NCBI GenBank assembly: GCA_027032075.1
Contig: JALVOC010000089.1
Span: forward strand, 124,001 to 188,000
Length of the DNA: 64,000 nucleotides
Source of the DNA: Chromatiales bacterium
GTDB taxonomy: Bacteria; Pseudomonadota; Gammaproteobacteria; UBA6429; Thiohalophilaceae
Direction of reading: 5' to 3'
In this document: positions 46,497-55,846 of the stretch, in pieces
Position numbering within the stretch: the stretch's first letter is position 1
How the letters are laid out: each line of letters opens with the position of its first letter
Position numbers and translations under genes: made by a program
The notes under the pieces: generated by a model
Told to the model about the DNA's origin: nothing
Databases searched by the model: none
The model's input: the letters and a program-made list of their open reading frames with translations, nothing else

Positions 46497-47723
46497 ATGG
46501 ATATTCGAAAGGTTAGGCTCACAAAAGGGAGGAACCCGGGATTATGGGTGATTCCCATGATGCTGGTTGTCCTGCTGCTTCTGGAGCTGACGGATACCGC
46601 CACGGCCATGCAGGTGTGGCTGGAGCTGGGCTTACTGCTGTGGGTCCTGTTCGTCTTCGGGCGGATGGCGTCAGCGGCAGAGGCACAGAAGGAGAGCACC
46701 CCTGCCGGGGCGGACAAGACGGCCGAGCTTGTCCAAAGCCTGTTTAACGAGTTTGGTGAGTTGTCGAATACGGAACTCGGAAGCGTACACGAGGAGATCG
46801 AGCGCGTTCGTACGCTGATGACCGAAGCCATCGATGAACTGGGGCGGAATTTCGAGGAGCTGAACCGCCTGGTGCATCAGCAGGAGGCGATGGTGGAAGA
46901 GGTGATTGAGCAATCGGCAAGCAGTGACAAGGGTGATGACAAAACAATCAATGTCCGGCGTTTTGCCATGGAAGTGAGCGAAATGATGGAAAATTTCATC
47001 GGCATCATGGTTTCCGTCAGCACCAAGAGCATGTCCACCATGCACCATATCGATGACATGGTCGATCACATGGACGGTATTTTCAAACTCCTGGAGGATG
47101 TGAAGTCCATTGCCGATCAGACCAATCTGCTGGCCCTCAATGCCGCCATCGAGGCTGCACGTGCCGGTGAGGCGGGCCGGGGTTTTGCCGTGGTTGCGGA
47201 TGAGGTGCGAAGCCTGTCGATACGTTCGACGAACTTCAACGAGCAGATCCGTGAGCAGGTCAACAATGCCAAGAGCGTGATTTCCAAGGTGCGGGAAACC
47301 GTCGGCGAAATGGCATCAAGAGACATGAATGAAACCATCGGCGCCAAGGAACGGGTCAACCAGTTACTGGAAAACATCACCCGCCTGAATGAATATTTTT
47401 CTGAAAGGGTGGGGAGTGTGGCGGTGGTGGTCAAGCAGGTGGATGATGCTGTCGGTACCGCCGTGCGCTGCCTGCAATTCGAGGATATCACCAGCCAGTC
47501 CCTGACAGCCGCAAGCCGGCATGTGGAAAGATACCAGGAAGTATTACAAAAGCTGTATGGCTATCACCCTTCTCATGAGGAAAGTGCTGGGAACGAAGAG
47601 GTACAGCAAGCATTGGAGCATTTACTGGAGTCTATTCAGCAGTGCCGTACGGCCTGGTCGGAACAAAACGCAAAGGCGGTGTTACAGCAATCCATGCAAG
47701 AGGGTGAAGTTGAATTCTTTTAG
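46497..47723 (+). CDS. Short MCP-like receptor with CheZ-like C-terminal motif
   Basis: A 408-residue protein. Two adjacent membrane helices (about 18-55) leave almost no periplasmic loop, so it is unlikely to sense ligands directly. A helical region leads to the receptor tip ([20 protein letters not shown] near 205-225). The C-terminal helices contain [14 protein letters not shown], with Asp330 and Gln334 spaced exactly like the catalytic DxxxQ of CheZ (DFQDLTGQ). It has no CheR pentapeptide. The start at 46497 is the first Met before the membrane helices and lacks a strong ribosome site. It leads the STAS/PP2C/kinase block. Phosphatase activity is inference. Confidence 0.82.
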   Translation: MDIRKVRLTKGRNPGLWVIPMMLVVLLLLELTDTATAMQVWLELGLLLWVLFVFGRMASAAEAQKESTPAGADKTAELVQSLFNEFGELSNTELGSVHEEIERVRTLMTEAIDELGRNFEELNRLVHQQEAMVEEVIEQSASSDKGDDKTINVRRFAMEVSEMMENFIGIMVSVSTKSMSTMHHIDDMVDHMDGIFKLLEDVKSIADQTNLLALNAAIEAARAGEAGRGFAVVADEVRSLSIRSTNFNEQIREQVNNAKSVISKVRETVGEMASRDMNETIGAKERVNQLLENITRLNEYFSERVGSVAVVVKQVDDAVGTAVRCLQFEDITSQSLTAASRHVERYQEVLQKLYGYHPSHEESAGNEEVQQALEHLLESIQQCRTAWSEQNAKAVLQQSMQEGEVEFF

Positions 47724-47782
47724 TTATGAAGGGTGTAAAGCTCATCTTTTCCGGATAAACACACGTTGACGAGGAGTACAAC

Positions 47783-48088
47783 ATGGCAGTGACATCAGAA
47801 GTATCGGGTGATGGGAAAACGGTGACCATCAAGGTGGCAGGCCGTTTTGATTTTTCTGAGCAAAAAGAGTTTCGTGAGGCATACCGCAATCACACAACAC
47901 CGGGACAGCAATTCCAGGTGGATTTGAGCGGAACCGAGTACATGGACAGTTCCGCCCTGGGCATGTTGCTGTTATTGAAGGAGCACGCTGACAGCTGCAA
48001 GGGTAAGGTGGAGTTGAACAAACCGTCAGAGGCGATCCGCAAGATCCTGGAAATGACCAATTTCAACCGTCAGTTCACCATTAACTAG
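47783..48088 (+). CDS. STAS-domain anti-sigma factor antagonist (HsbA/SpoIIAA-like)
   Basis: A 101-residue single STAS domain: VTIKVAGRFDFSEQKEFREA, then FQVDLSGTEYMDSSALGMLL with the phospho-switch Ser at about 57 (second Ser of DSSALGM). Unphosphorylated antagonists bind a partner (anti-sigma factor or, for Pseudomonas HsbA, FlgM or the cyclase HsbD). The next gene encodes a protein with both a phosphatase and a kinase-like domain, the expected regulator. A Shine-Dalgarno GAGGAG precedes the start. Confidence 0.92.
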   Translation: MAVTSEVSGDGKTVTIKVAGRFDFSEQKEFREAYRNHTTPGQQFQVDLSGTEYMDSSALGMLLLLKEHADSCKGKVELNKPSEAIRKILEMTNFNRQFTIN

Positions 48089-48122
48089 GAAAAACGGGCA
48101 AAGCACAAATCAGGGAAGTTTT

Positions 48123-49868
48123 ATGGAGGCAATAACCGAACCTGCCCGTGTTGCTTTGGGAAATCGCGGCAAGGCGCTGGTGGTGGACGATGATATCACC
48201 AACCGGCTGGTGTTGAAGTCGATGTTGGCCAAGTCCGGCTTTGAAGTCATCCAGGCCGAGGACGGTGAGCAGGCGCTGCTGAAATATACCGCCGGGCGGC
48301 CGGACATCGTTTTCATGGATGTGATGATGCCGGTGATGGATGGCTTCGAAGCGGCCAGGCGGATCAAATCTCTCGCAGGCAACGAGTTCATCCCGATAAT
48401 TTTTCTTACCGCTCTCACGGATGAAAAATCCCTGGCCCGCTGTATCGAGGTGGGGGGGGACGACTTTCTCAGCAAACCCTTCAGCTATACTCTGCTGGAA
48501 GCAAAAATCCAGTCGATGGAACGCATTCGCGATCTGAACCGTGAAGTTGCAGGGCTGTACCGGCAGATACAGCATGAGGAAGAGATTGCCGAGCGCATAT
48601 TCAATGGTGCTGTAACCAATGACAATGTCATGCTCGAGCAGATCAAGACATTGTTGCGGCCGGCGGCCATTTTCAGCGGGGATATGCTGCTCACCACATA
48701 CTCCCCCACACGGGATTTGCATGTGTTGCTGGCAGATTTTACCGGCCATGGCCTGGCTGCCGCGCTGGGGGCCCTGCCCGCTTCCGAGGTATTCCGCACC
48801 ATGGCCGGCAAGGGTTTTCTGGTCGAGGAAATCCTGCGTGGCATCAATCGTAAGTTGCATCATCTTTTGCCAACCGGCCTGTTCATGGCAGCCCAGTATG
48901 TGTGCATCAACAGCGATCTCGAATACATCACTGTGTGTAACTGTGGCATGCCGGATATTCTGTTGCTCGATGCCGATGGCAGGCATATCAGCACGCGCAT
49001 CGTCTCCCGCGGGCTGCCGCTGGGTATCGATCCCGATGTTGATTACGGGGAAATCCGTGAATACCGCACGATAAATCGCGGTGATCGTGTGGTGCTGGCC
49101 AGTGACGGTGTGATCGAAGCCACGAATATCAATGGCGAGATGTTTGGTGAAAAACGTTTCGAACAGGCATTGTGTGAAAAGGAACATGAGACTCTGAAAA
49201 GTGTCGGTGAGGCATTGGATGTTTTTTGCAAGGGCGCCACTCCGTCGGATGACATCAGCCTGGTGGAAGTGCAATGTGTCCCCGAAATCCTGCCCGTGTG
49301 GGACATGCAGGTATTGTTACACGAGAAGGCGGAGGCCAAAGACAAGCCAGCCCTCGACGAAAACGAAATGGCGGATTCGCTGGAATTCAATCTGCTGGTG
49401 GAGGGGCGCTTTTTGCGTAATGCGGATCCTGTTCCGCTGATCATTAATCATTTGGTGGATTCCACCGACTGTGAGCTGCCACGTCAGACCCTGTTCGTCA
49501 TACTCAGTGAACTGTTTGTCAACGCCCTGGATCACGGTGTACTGGAACTCGATTCCGCGCTGAAACACAGGGATGAAGGTTTCGAACACTACTTCAAGCA
49601 GCGTGACCAGCGCCTCGCTGCGCTGGATTCGGGACAGATACGCATCAGTGTGCGCTTGTATGAAATGCGCGAAGGCGGGCGTATCGATATCCAGGTGGAG
49701 GACAGCGGTGCCGGTTTTGATTACCTCGCGTGGGAGGCAAAGGTGGCAGAAGAGAGTGTCCCAAGCGGGCGTGGCATCTATTTGCTTCACCAGCTTTGTG
49801 AATCGGTGACCTATTACGCACCCGGTAACCGCGTGTTTGCAGTGTACCGTTGGGACAACAATGGCTGA
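48123..49868 (+). CDS. REC-PP2C-HATPase partner-switch regulator (HsbR-like)
   Basis: A 581-residue three-domain protein. The N-terminal receiver has Asp66 (IVFMDVMMPVMDG). A SpoIIE/PP2C phosphatase spans about 170-395 (LLADFTGHGLAAALGALPAS; NCGMPDILLLD; VVLASDGVIEA). A C-terminal HATPase_c_2 (about 440-580: FVILSELFVNALDHGVLELD; VEDSGAGFDYLAW) is like RsbW/SpoIIAB kinases. The same architecture is found in Pseudomonas HsbR, which sets the phosphorylation of HsbA. The receiver lets a histidine kinase control the switch, and the hybrid kinase encoded downstream is a candidate. It is 2 nt from the next gene. Confidence 0.92.
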   Translation: MEAITEPARVALGNRGKALVVDDDITNRLVLKSMLAKSGFEVIQAEDGEQALLKYTAGRPDIVFMDVMMPVMDGFEAARRIKSLAGNEFIPIIFLTALTDEKSLARCIEVGGDDFLSKPFSYTLLEAKIQSMERIRDLNREVAGLYRQIQHEEEIAERIFNGAVTNDNVMLEQIKTLLRPAAIFSGDMLLTTYSPTRDLHVLLADFTGHGLAAALGALPASEVFRTMAGKGFLVEEILRGINRKLHHLLPTGLFMAAQYVCINSDLEYITVCNCGMPDILLLDADGRHISTRIVSRGLPLGIDPDVDYGEIREYRTINRGDRVVLASDGVIEATNINGEMFGEKRFEQALCEKEHETLKSVGEALDVFCKGATPSDDISLVEVQCVPEILPVWDMQVLLHEKAEAKDKPALDENEMADSLEFNLLVEGRFLRNADPVPLIINHLVDSTDCELPRQTLFVILSELFVNALDHGVLELDSALKHRDEGFEHYFKQRDQRLAALDSGQIRISVRLYEMREGGRIDIQVEDSGAGFDYLAWEAKVAEESVPSGRGIYLLHQLCESVTYYAPGNRVFAVYRWDNNG

Positions 49869-49870
49869 CG

Positions 49871-50770
49871 ATGCATAAGAGACAAAAGACCATGGAGGTT
49901 TCTTTCAAGCCAGCGATGCCGGGATGGCTGCGGCTGATGCGAAAGTGGCTGATCGGCCTGGTGCCGGGAATGTTTTTTCTGTTCGCGGTATGCAGTGCTG
50001 TTGCGGAGCAGGGCAGGATCTACAAGATCGGTGTGGTCCCCCAGTTTGAGACGCGCCGCCTGCAGGCCATCTGGCGGCCGATTCTCAAAGAGCTGGAAAA
50101 GCGCACGGGGCTGCATTTTACCCTGCGCGGTGCACCCAGCATTCAGGTATTTGAAAAGGAGTTCATGGCTGGTAATTTCGATTTTGCCTACATGAATCCC
50201 TACCATGTCTTACGCGCCCAGAAAGAGCAGGGTTATCTGCCACTTGTCCGGGACACCGGCCGGAAACTCTACGGCGTGTTGGTGGTGCGGAAAGACAGCC
50301 CGGTGCGTGAAGTGAAGGCGCTGCACGGGCAGATCGTCGCATTCCCGGCGGCCAATGCGCTGGGCGCCTCCCTGCTGGTACGTGCCGAATTGCACGATGT
50401 CTATCACATCAGGATACGCCCCCGTTATGTCAAAACCCATGACTCGGTTTATCTGAACGTGGTGCTGGGAGAGGCAGCCGCGGGCGGCGGTGTGCAGAAG
50501 TCCTTGCAGAACCAGTCTGAAGAGGTGCGTGAGGCGTTACGGGTGCTCTATCGCACCCGCAAGGTGGTGCCACACCCGTTCGCTGCCCACCCGCGGGTGC
50601 CAAAGGCAGTGAGGGACAAGGTACGGGAGGCGCTGCTGGCGATGGGACGGACTGAGGCAGGCAGACAGCTTCTGGCCAGAATCCCCATAAAAAAAGTCGG
50701 GCCCGCCAGCATGGCGGACTACCGGCCCCTGGGGAAAATGGGACTGGAACGGTTTTACCAGCGTGAGTGA
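49871..50770 (+). CDS. PhnD-like periplasmic solute-binding protein
   Basis: A protein of about 300 residues. A signal sequence (KWLIGLVPGMFFLFAVCSAV followed by AEQG) precedes the phosphate/phosphonate-binding PhnD fold (YKIGVVPQFETRRLQAIWRP; NFDFAYMNPYHVLRAQK; GQIVAFPAANALGASLLVRA). No ABC permease or ATPase gene is nearby; a transmembrane hybrid kinase follows. That layout recalls AioX/ArxX, PhnD-family proteins that give a ligand signal to sensor kinases. The start is uncertain: ATG 49871, 49892 and 49937 are in frame, and all keep the signal peptide. Confidence 0.85.
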   Translation: MHKRQKTMEVSFKPAMPGWLRLMRKWLIGLVPGMFFLFAVCSAVAEQGRIYKIGVVPQFETRRLQAIWRPILKELEKRTGLHFTLRGAPSIQVFEKEFMAGNFDFAYMNPYHVLRAQKEQGYLPLVRDTGRKLYGVLVVRKDSPVREVKALHGQIVAFPAANALGASLLVRAELHDVYHIRIRPRYVKTHDSVYLNVVLGEAAAGGGVQKSLQNQSEEVREALRVLYRTRKVVPHPFAAHPRVPKAVRDKVREALLAMGRTEAGRQLLARIPIKKVGPASMADYRPLGKMGLERFYQRE

Positions 50771-50867
50771 GACAGCAGCCAGGGAGCGCGACATGAAAAT
50801 GCCATCCATGCTTTTTTCTCTTGTCAGCGCGGGTCGCGTGTTCCACCCCCAGAGGGAAAACTAGCCG

Positions 50868-53800
50868 ATGGGTTTGCGCGCCAAACTGCTGTTGCCGGTG
50901 CTGCTGGGATTCGGCCTGTTTGCTGTGGTACTGCACTTTTACTGGTCGCCCGCCCATCTGCGCCAGGAACGTGCAGCGTATGAGGAAAACCAGAAATACA
51001 TTCTCGTCACCCTGGAGCCGGAAATCACGCGTGCGCTGCTGAGTGGTGATCTGGCGGTGCTGTACGCCTTTCTGGACTGGCAAATGAATTTGCACCAGGG
51101 GGTATGGCGCAGGCTGGAATTGCATGACGCCCGCGGCAAACGGCTCTATCCCCTGACCGAAAGGAGCGGGAAGGAAAGCGGCAGTCTGTTTCGACTCAGC
51201 CATCCGATCCGTTACGAAGAGCAGCCGCTGGCGACCGTGACAGCAACCATTGACTGGCAGCAGGAAGAGCAGGCGGTGCGCGCCCGTGCGGATCAGATCG
51301 AACGGCTGGCGCTGTTTCTGTTCGGCTTTATTGTGATTGGGGGAGGCTTCCTGCAGAACCACTTCATTCGCACGCCGTTGCTGCGGCTGAAGCAGGCTGC
51401 GGTGAAACTGGCCGATGGTGATTTTGAAGCAAATCTCCCCCGGGCCGGCCGTGACGAACTGGGGCAGTTGACCCGGGCTTTCGCCAGCATGCGCCAACAT
51501 ATCGAGATGTACCGGGCGGAGCTCGAGGATGCGCTGCAAATGGCCACCGCCAGTGAGGCCAGGCACCGGGCCGTACTGGAAAACATGGCCGACGGTCTAA
51601 TCACCATCGATGCGCACGGCATCGTGGAAAGTTTCAACCAGGCGGCGGAGCGTATTTTCGGCTACGAAACAGCCGAAGTGGTGGGTCACAATATCAGCAT
51701 GCTGATGCCGGAACCCCACGCCAGCGCCCATGATGGTTACCTCTCGCGTTATTTAATGAGTGGTGAGACCCAATGTGTCGGGCTGACGCGCGAAGTCGAG
51801 GGGCTGGGCAAGGATGGCAGCCTGCTGCCGCTGGAGCTGAAAGTCAGCGAAATCCGGGAGGGTGAGCGGCGTATATTCATCGGCATCCTGAGGGACATGC
51901 GGGAGCGCAAACGCGCCGAAGAGGAATTACGCCTCGCGGCCGTCGCTTTCGACACCCATGAAGGCATCATGATCACGGACAGGGAGGCGAACATCCTGCG
52001 GGTCAACCGCGCCTTTACCACCATCACCGGCTTCACCGAAGAAGAAGTGATCGGGCAAAACCCCCGCATCATGAAATCGGGCCGTCAGAGCGAGGAATTT
52101 TACCGGCGTATGTGGAATGCCCTGCTCGAGGAGGGCCAGTGGTCGGGCGAGATCTGGAACCGTCGCAGGAATGGTGAAATCTATCCGCAATGGGCGAGCA
52201 TCACCGCGGTCAGGAACAGGCAGGGCGAGATCAGTCACTACGTCGGGAGTTTCCTGGACATCTCCGAGATAAAGGAACAGCAGCGCCTGCTGGAACAAAA
52301 GACAGTGGAGCTGGAAGAGGCCAGGGACGCGGCAGAGGATGCCGCCAGAGCCAAGTCGGAATTTCTGGCCACGATGAGCCATGAGATCCGCACGCCGATG
52401 AACGGTGTGCTGGGGATGACCCAGTTGCTGACGGAAACCAAACTGGACAGGGAGCAACACGAGTTTGTGCAGACGATAGACAATTCAGGACGCGCCCTGC
52501 TGTCAATTATCAACGATATTCTCGATTTCTCAAAAATCGATGCATACAAGATGGAGCTGGAGCCCATTTCCTTCGATTTGGAGCAAACCGCGTTCGAGGT
52601 GACACAGTTGCTGGCCAGCAAGGCGGAGGAAAAGGGACTGGAACTGCTGTTCCATTATGCGCCTGGCTGCCCGCATCATTTGATCGGGGATGCCGGGCGC
52701 ATTCGCCAGGTATTGCTCAATCTGGTGGGCAATGCCATCAAATTCACCACAAAGGGTCACGTCTTGCTGGAGGTGGCGAGTGAATCGATTGAACCGGACA
52801 GGGTGGGGTTGCGCGTCAATGTTCAGGACACCGGTATTGGAATCGCCCTGGAGGATCAGGAGAGGCTGTTTGATTCCTTTTCCCAGGCAGACAGCTCCAC
52901 CACGCGCAAGTTTGGCGGCACCGGTTTGGGACTGGCCATCAGCAAGAAACTGATTAACCTCATGGGTGGGGAAATCGGCGTGGAGAGCACACCCGGTGAG
53001 GGGGCAAATTTTTACCTGCGCTTCAGCCTGCCACGCGCCGAGGCGCCGGAGCCCCTGCCGCAGGCCGGACTGGAAGGGGTAAAAACCCTGGTTGTGGACG
53101 ACAACAAGGTTAACCGGCGTTTGTTGACGGAGCAATTGAAAGGTTTCGGGATGCAGGTGGAGACGGCTGCCGATGCCGGTGAGGGCCTGGTGATGTTACG
53201 CAATGCGGTTGAAGCCGGTCAGCCCTTCCAGTTGGGGGTGCTGGATTACCTGATGCCGGAAATGGACGGTGAGGAGATGGGCCGGTTGATCCAGGCAGAT
53301 GAAAATCTGGCCGGGTTGCCGCTGGTGATGTTGACGTCGGCGGGGCGCCGGGGGGATGCAAAACGTTTTGAGGCGGCGGGATTCAGCGCCTACCTGACCA
53401 AGCCGATACAACGTGACGTGTTGCGCCAGACGCTGGCGAGTGTATTGGGTGTAAAACAACAGGGCAGGGACCCTGGTTTGATCACACGCTATCATGTCAC
53501 CGAAGTGCAGCCACAGGCAGAGCACACGGCAAGCTTTCACGGCCGCGTCCTTTTGGCGGAGGACGATCCGACCAACCAGAAAGTGGCGTTGGCGGTATTG
53601 GGCAAACTGGGGTTCGAAACCGAAGTGGCACAAAACGGCAGGCAGGCACTGCAATATCTGGAGCAGGCTGACTATGACATCATCCTCATGGATTGCCAGA
53701 TGCCGGAAATGGATGGCTATCAGGCGACCCGTGAAATCCGCGAACGCGAACAGACGGGGCGGATCCCGATTATTGCCGTGACCGCCAATGTGCAGGAATC

Positions 53801-54311
53801 CGATCGTAAAAAATGCCTTGAAGCCGGCATGGATGATTTTCTCAGTAAACCTTTCTCCCGCGAAGATCTGGTCGAGGTGCTAAGCCGCTGGCTGCCGCAA
53901 TACGGCAGCAGGGAAACCGCAATGAATGCCGGCGGGGTTTCAGCATCACTCAAGGTGAAAACGGTTTCTGTCGATCACGCCACACTCGAAACCCTGCGTG
54001 AGGTCATGGGCGAGGAGGATTTTGCCGAGTTGCTCCCCACCTATGTCGCAAGCACGGAAAACAGCCTGAAGCTGCTGCTGCAGCATCAACCACAAGGGGA
54101 GCTAGCGGAAATCGAGCGTCTGGCTCACAGTCTCAAATCGAGCAGCGCCAGTATCGGCGCCAGGCACCTTTCCGCGCTGGCAAAGGATCTGGAGCAGCAG
54201 GCACGCGAAGGCAAAACAGAGGATCTGAAAACGGCAATCGATGCACTGCACGATGAGTTCAGGCAGTTATGCCTGCTACTGGAAGCAAAATATATGATGC
54301 AGCGGCCATAG
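50868..54311 (+). CDS. Hybrid sensor kinase: TM-HAMP-PAS-PAS-HisKA-HATPase-REC-REC-Hpt
   Basis: A 1,147-residue inner-membrane hybrid kinase. TM1 is near residues 5-23 and TM2 near 147-167, with about 120 periplasmic residues between. HAMP (about 168-220), PAS1 (about 235-340), PAS2 (about 360-470), HisKA with His505 (TMSHEIRTPMNG), HATPase (LLNLVGNAIKF; DTGIGIAL; GGTGLGLAIS), REC1 with Asp793 (LDYLMPEMDG), REC2 with Asp942 (LMDCQMPEMDG) and an Hpt with His1087 (AHSLKSSSASIGA) follow. All relay residues are present but no output domain, so the phosphate must leave through Hpt to a separate receiver. HsbR-like REC in the same block is a candidate. The preceding binding protein is the likely periplasmic input. 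Confidence 0.93.
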   Translation: MGLRAKLLLPVLLGFGLFAVVLHFYWSPAHLRQERAAYEENQKYILVTLEPEITRALLSGDLAVLYAFLDWQMNLHQGVWRRLELHDARGKRLYPLTERSGKESGSLFRLSHPIRYEEQPLATVTATIDWQQEEQAVRARADQIERLALFLFGFIVIGGGFLQNHFIRTPLLRLKQAAVKLADGDFEANLPRAGRDELGQLTRAFASMRQHIEMYRAELEDALQMATASEARHRAVLENMADGLITIDAHGIVESFNQAAERIFGYETAEVVGHNISMLMPEPHASAHDGYLSRYLMSGETQCVGLTREVEGLGKDGSLLPLELKVSEIREGERRIFIGILRDMRERKRAEEELRLAAVAFDTHEGIMITDREANILRVNRAFTTITGFTEEEVIGQNPRIMKSGRQSEEFYRRMWNALLEEGQWSGEIWNRRRNGEIYPQWASITAVRNRQGEISHYVGSFLDISEIKEQQRLLEQKTVELEEARDAAEDAARAKSEFLATMSHEIRTPMNGVLGMTQLLTETKLDREQHEFVQTIDNSGRALLSIINDILDFSKIDAYKMELEPISFDLEQTAFEVTQLLASKAEEKGLELLFHYAPGCPHHLIGDAGRIRQVLLNLVGNAIKFTTKGHVLLEVASESIEPDRVGLRVNVQDTGIGIALEDQERLFDSFSQADSSTTRKFGGTGLGLAISKKLINLMGGEIGVESTPGEGANFYLRFSLPRAEAPEPLPQAGLEGVKTLVVDDNKVNRRLLTEQLKGFGMQVETAADAGEGLVMLRNAVEAGQPFQLGVLDYLMPEMDGEEMGRLIQADENLAGLPLVMLTSAGRRGDAKRFEAAGFSAYLTKPIQRDVLRQTLASVLGVKQQGRDPGLITRYHVTEVQPQAEHTASFHGRVLLAEDDPTNQKVALAVLGKLGFETEVAQNGRQALQYLEQADYDIILMDCQMPEMDGYQATREIREREQTGRIPIIAVTANVQESDRKKCLEAGMDDFLSKPFSREDLVEVLSRWLPQYGSRETAMNAGGVSASLKVKTVSVDHATLETLREVMGEEDFAELLPTYVASTENSLKLLLQHQPQGELAEIERLAHSLKSSSASIGARHLSALAKDLEQQAREGKTEDLKTAIDALHDEFRQLCLLLEAKYMMQRP

Positions 54312-54595
54312 AACGAAAAAATCGGGACAAGCGTATGAAATTGGGGAATCAGTCCCGCCTCCTCGGACACGTTCCCGTCAAACCGGTAAACCGCCAGATC
54401 AAATCCGGCGTACTCCAATTCATGCCGCCAGCGATGGTCTTGCCGGATTCCACCCGGCTTCCCTAAAAAGAAGTAATCCGAGAAGCGGGTTTGTCTAAAT
54501 CATAACCGTTGAAATGCTGCTGGCCACTCGCGCCGATTTCAAGTAAAATTCCCCCGGTCTGAAACATTCGGGCCATTATCTTCAAATTTCATCGA
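54312..54595 (-). other. Gap before carA with a coding-like minus-strand remnant
   Basis: No intact gene. On the minus strand one frame from about 54505 to 54312 reads FFLGKPGGIRQDHRWRHELE then YAGFDLAVYRFDG. A short frame just upstream (ATG at 54566, reading [20 protein letters not shown]) ends at a stop near 54465. The two overlap and would join with a single frameshift. This could be a decayed gene fragment or chance, and I cannot name a family. Confidence 0.25.
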
Positions 54596-54627
54596 GCGGG
54601 AGGCGCCCATGGGTTGCCTCCCGCTTT
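54596..54627 (+). terminator. Hairpin in the carA leader
   Basis: GCGGGAGGC (54596-54604) pairs perfectly with GCCTCCCGC (54616-54624) around an 11-nt loop, followed by TTT. It lies 26 nt before the carA start. It may terminate upstream transcription or attenuate carAB. A short T run makes termination uncertain. Confidence 0.65.
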
Positions 54628-54652
54628 GTACATGTGTCCCGCGGAGGTTTAC

Positions 54653-55810
54653 TTGAGGCAATCGGCTCTGCTTGCCCTGGAAGACGGCACCATTTTCTGT
54701 GGTGAATCGATTGGTATTGCTGGCCGGACGGTTGGTGAAGTGGTATTCAATACTGCCATGACCGGTTATCAGGAGATCCTGACCGATCCATCCTATGCAA
54801 GACAGATCGTTACGCTGACCTATCCCCATATTGGTAATGTGGGAACCAACGAGGACGATGAAGAGTCCTCGCACATTCATACCAGTGGCCTGGTTGTGAG
54901 GGATGTCCCCCTTCTGGCCAGCAACTGGCGCAAACAGGAATCCCTGACTGAATATCTGCGGCGTCACAAGATCGTGGCGATAGCCGGCATCGACACCCGC
55001 AAACTGACCCGTATTCTGCGTGAGAAGGGCGCCCAGAACGGTTGTATCCTGGCCGGTGATCAACTTGACGAGCAGGCGGCGATCACTGCCGCGCGGGAGT
55101 TTCCAGGGCTGAAAGGAATGGATCTGGCAAAAGAGGTGACCACCGGGATCCCCTACGAATGGGCGCAAGGCAGCTGGACCCTGGAAGGGGGAATGCCCGA
55201 GGCGCCGCATCCGCTGGAAGAGAAATTGCCATACCATGTGGTGGCCTACGATTTTGGGGTCAAGCGCAATATCCTGCGTATGCTGGTGGATCGCGCCTGC
55301 CGTCTTACCGTGGTGCCGGCACAGACACCTGCCAGCGAAGTGCTGAAGCTGGATCCCGACGGGGTTTTTCTCTCCAATGGCCCGGGCGATCCGGAACCCT
55401 GCGACTACGCCATTGGCGCAATCAAAGATCTGGCGGAGAGTGGCGTACCGCTGTTTGGTATTTGCCTGGGGCACCAGTTGTTGTCGCTGGCCAGCGGGGC
55501 GAAGACGGTGAAAATGAAATTCGGCCACCATGGCGCCAACCATCCGGTGCAGGATCTCGAAAGCGGGCAGGTGATGATCACCAGCCAGAATCACGGTTTT
55601 GCTGTCGCGGAGGATAATTTGCCCGCAAACCTGCAAGCCACACACCGCTCCCTGTTCGATGGTTCCCTGCAGGGGGTACGGCGCACCGATATTCCGGCGT
55701 TCAGTTTCCAGGGGCACCCTGAGGCGAGTCCCGGACCACATGATATTGCCCCTTTGTTCGATCAATTCGTGGATTTAATCAAACAGTATCGGGAAACGCG
55801 CAACAAGTAG
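54653..55810 (+). CDS. carA: CarA, carbamoyl-phosphate synthase small subunit
   Basis: A 385-residue glutaminase subunit. The start is TTG at 54653: GGAGG at 54643-54647 precedes it by 5 nt, and the first residues [14 protein letters not shown] align with the family N-terminus (E. coli starts IKSALLVLEDGT). The in-frame ATGs at 54614 and 54632 lie before the ribosome site. The amidotransferase domain has the nucleophile Cys271 ([10 protein letters not shown]) and the His/Glu pair ([10 protein letters not shown]). With CarB it makes carbamoyl phosphate for pyrimidine and arginine synthesis. Confidence 0.96.
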   Translation: MRQSALLALEDGTIFCGESIGIAGRTVGEVVFNTAMTGYQEILTDPSYARQIVTLTYPHIGNVGTNEDDEESSHIHTSGLVVRDVPLLASNWRKQESLTEYLRRHKIVAIAGIDTRKLTRILREKGAQNGCILAGDQLDEQAAITAAREFPGLKGMDLAKEVTTGIPYEWAQGSWTLEGGMPEAPHPLEEKLPYHVVAYDFGVKRNILRMLVDRACRLTVVPAQTPASEVLKLDPDGVFLSNGPGDPEPCDYAIGAIKDLAESGVPLFGICLGHQLLSLASGAKTVKMKFGHHGANHPVQDLESGQVMITSQNHGFAVAEDNLPANLQATHRSLFDGSLQGVRRTDIPAFSFQGHPEASPGPHDIAPLFDQFVDLIKQYRETRNK

Positions 55811-55846
55811 CGGGACAAAACAGCAGCAACAAGCCACCTGGAATTT

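Noticed and set aside
48081-49274. 397-codon minus-strand frame opposite the REC-PP2C gene
   Set aside because: Shadow of a gene with clear receiver and phosphatase motifs; His/Gln-rich composition typical of antisense frames.
54539-55765. 408-codon minus-strand frame opposite carA
   Set aside because: It is the mirror of a well-conserved gene with all CarA motifs on the plus strand; it has no family features or ribosome site.
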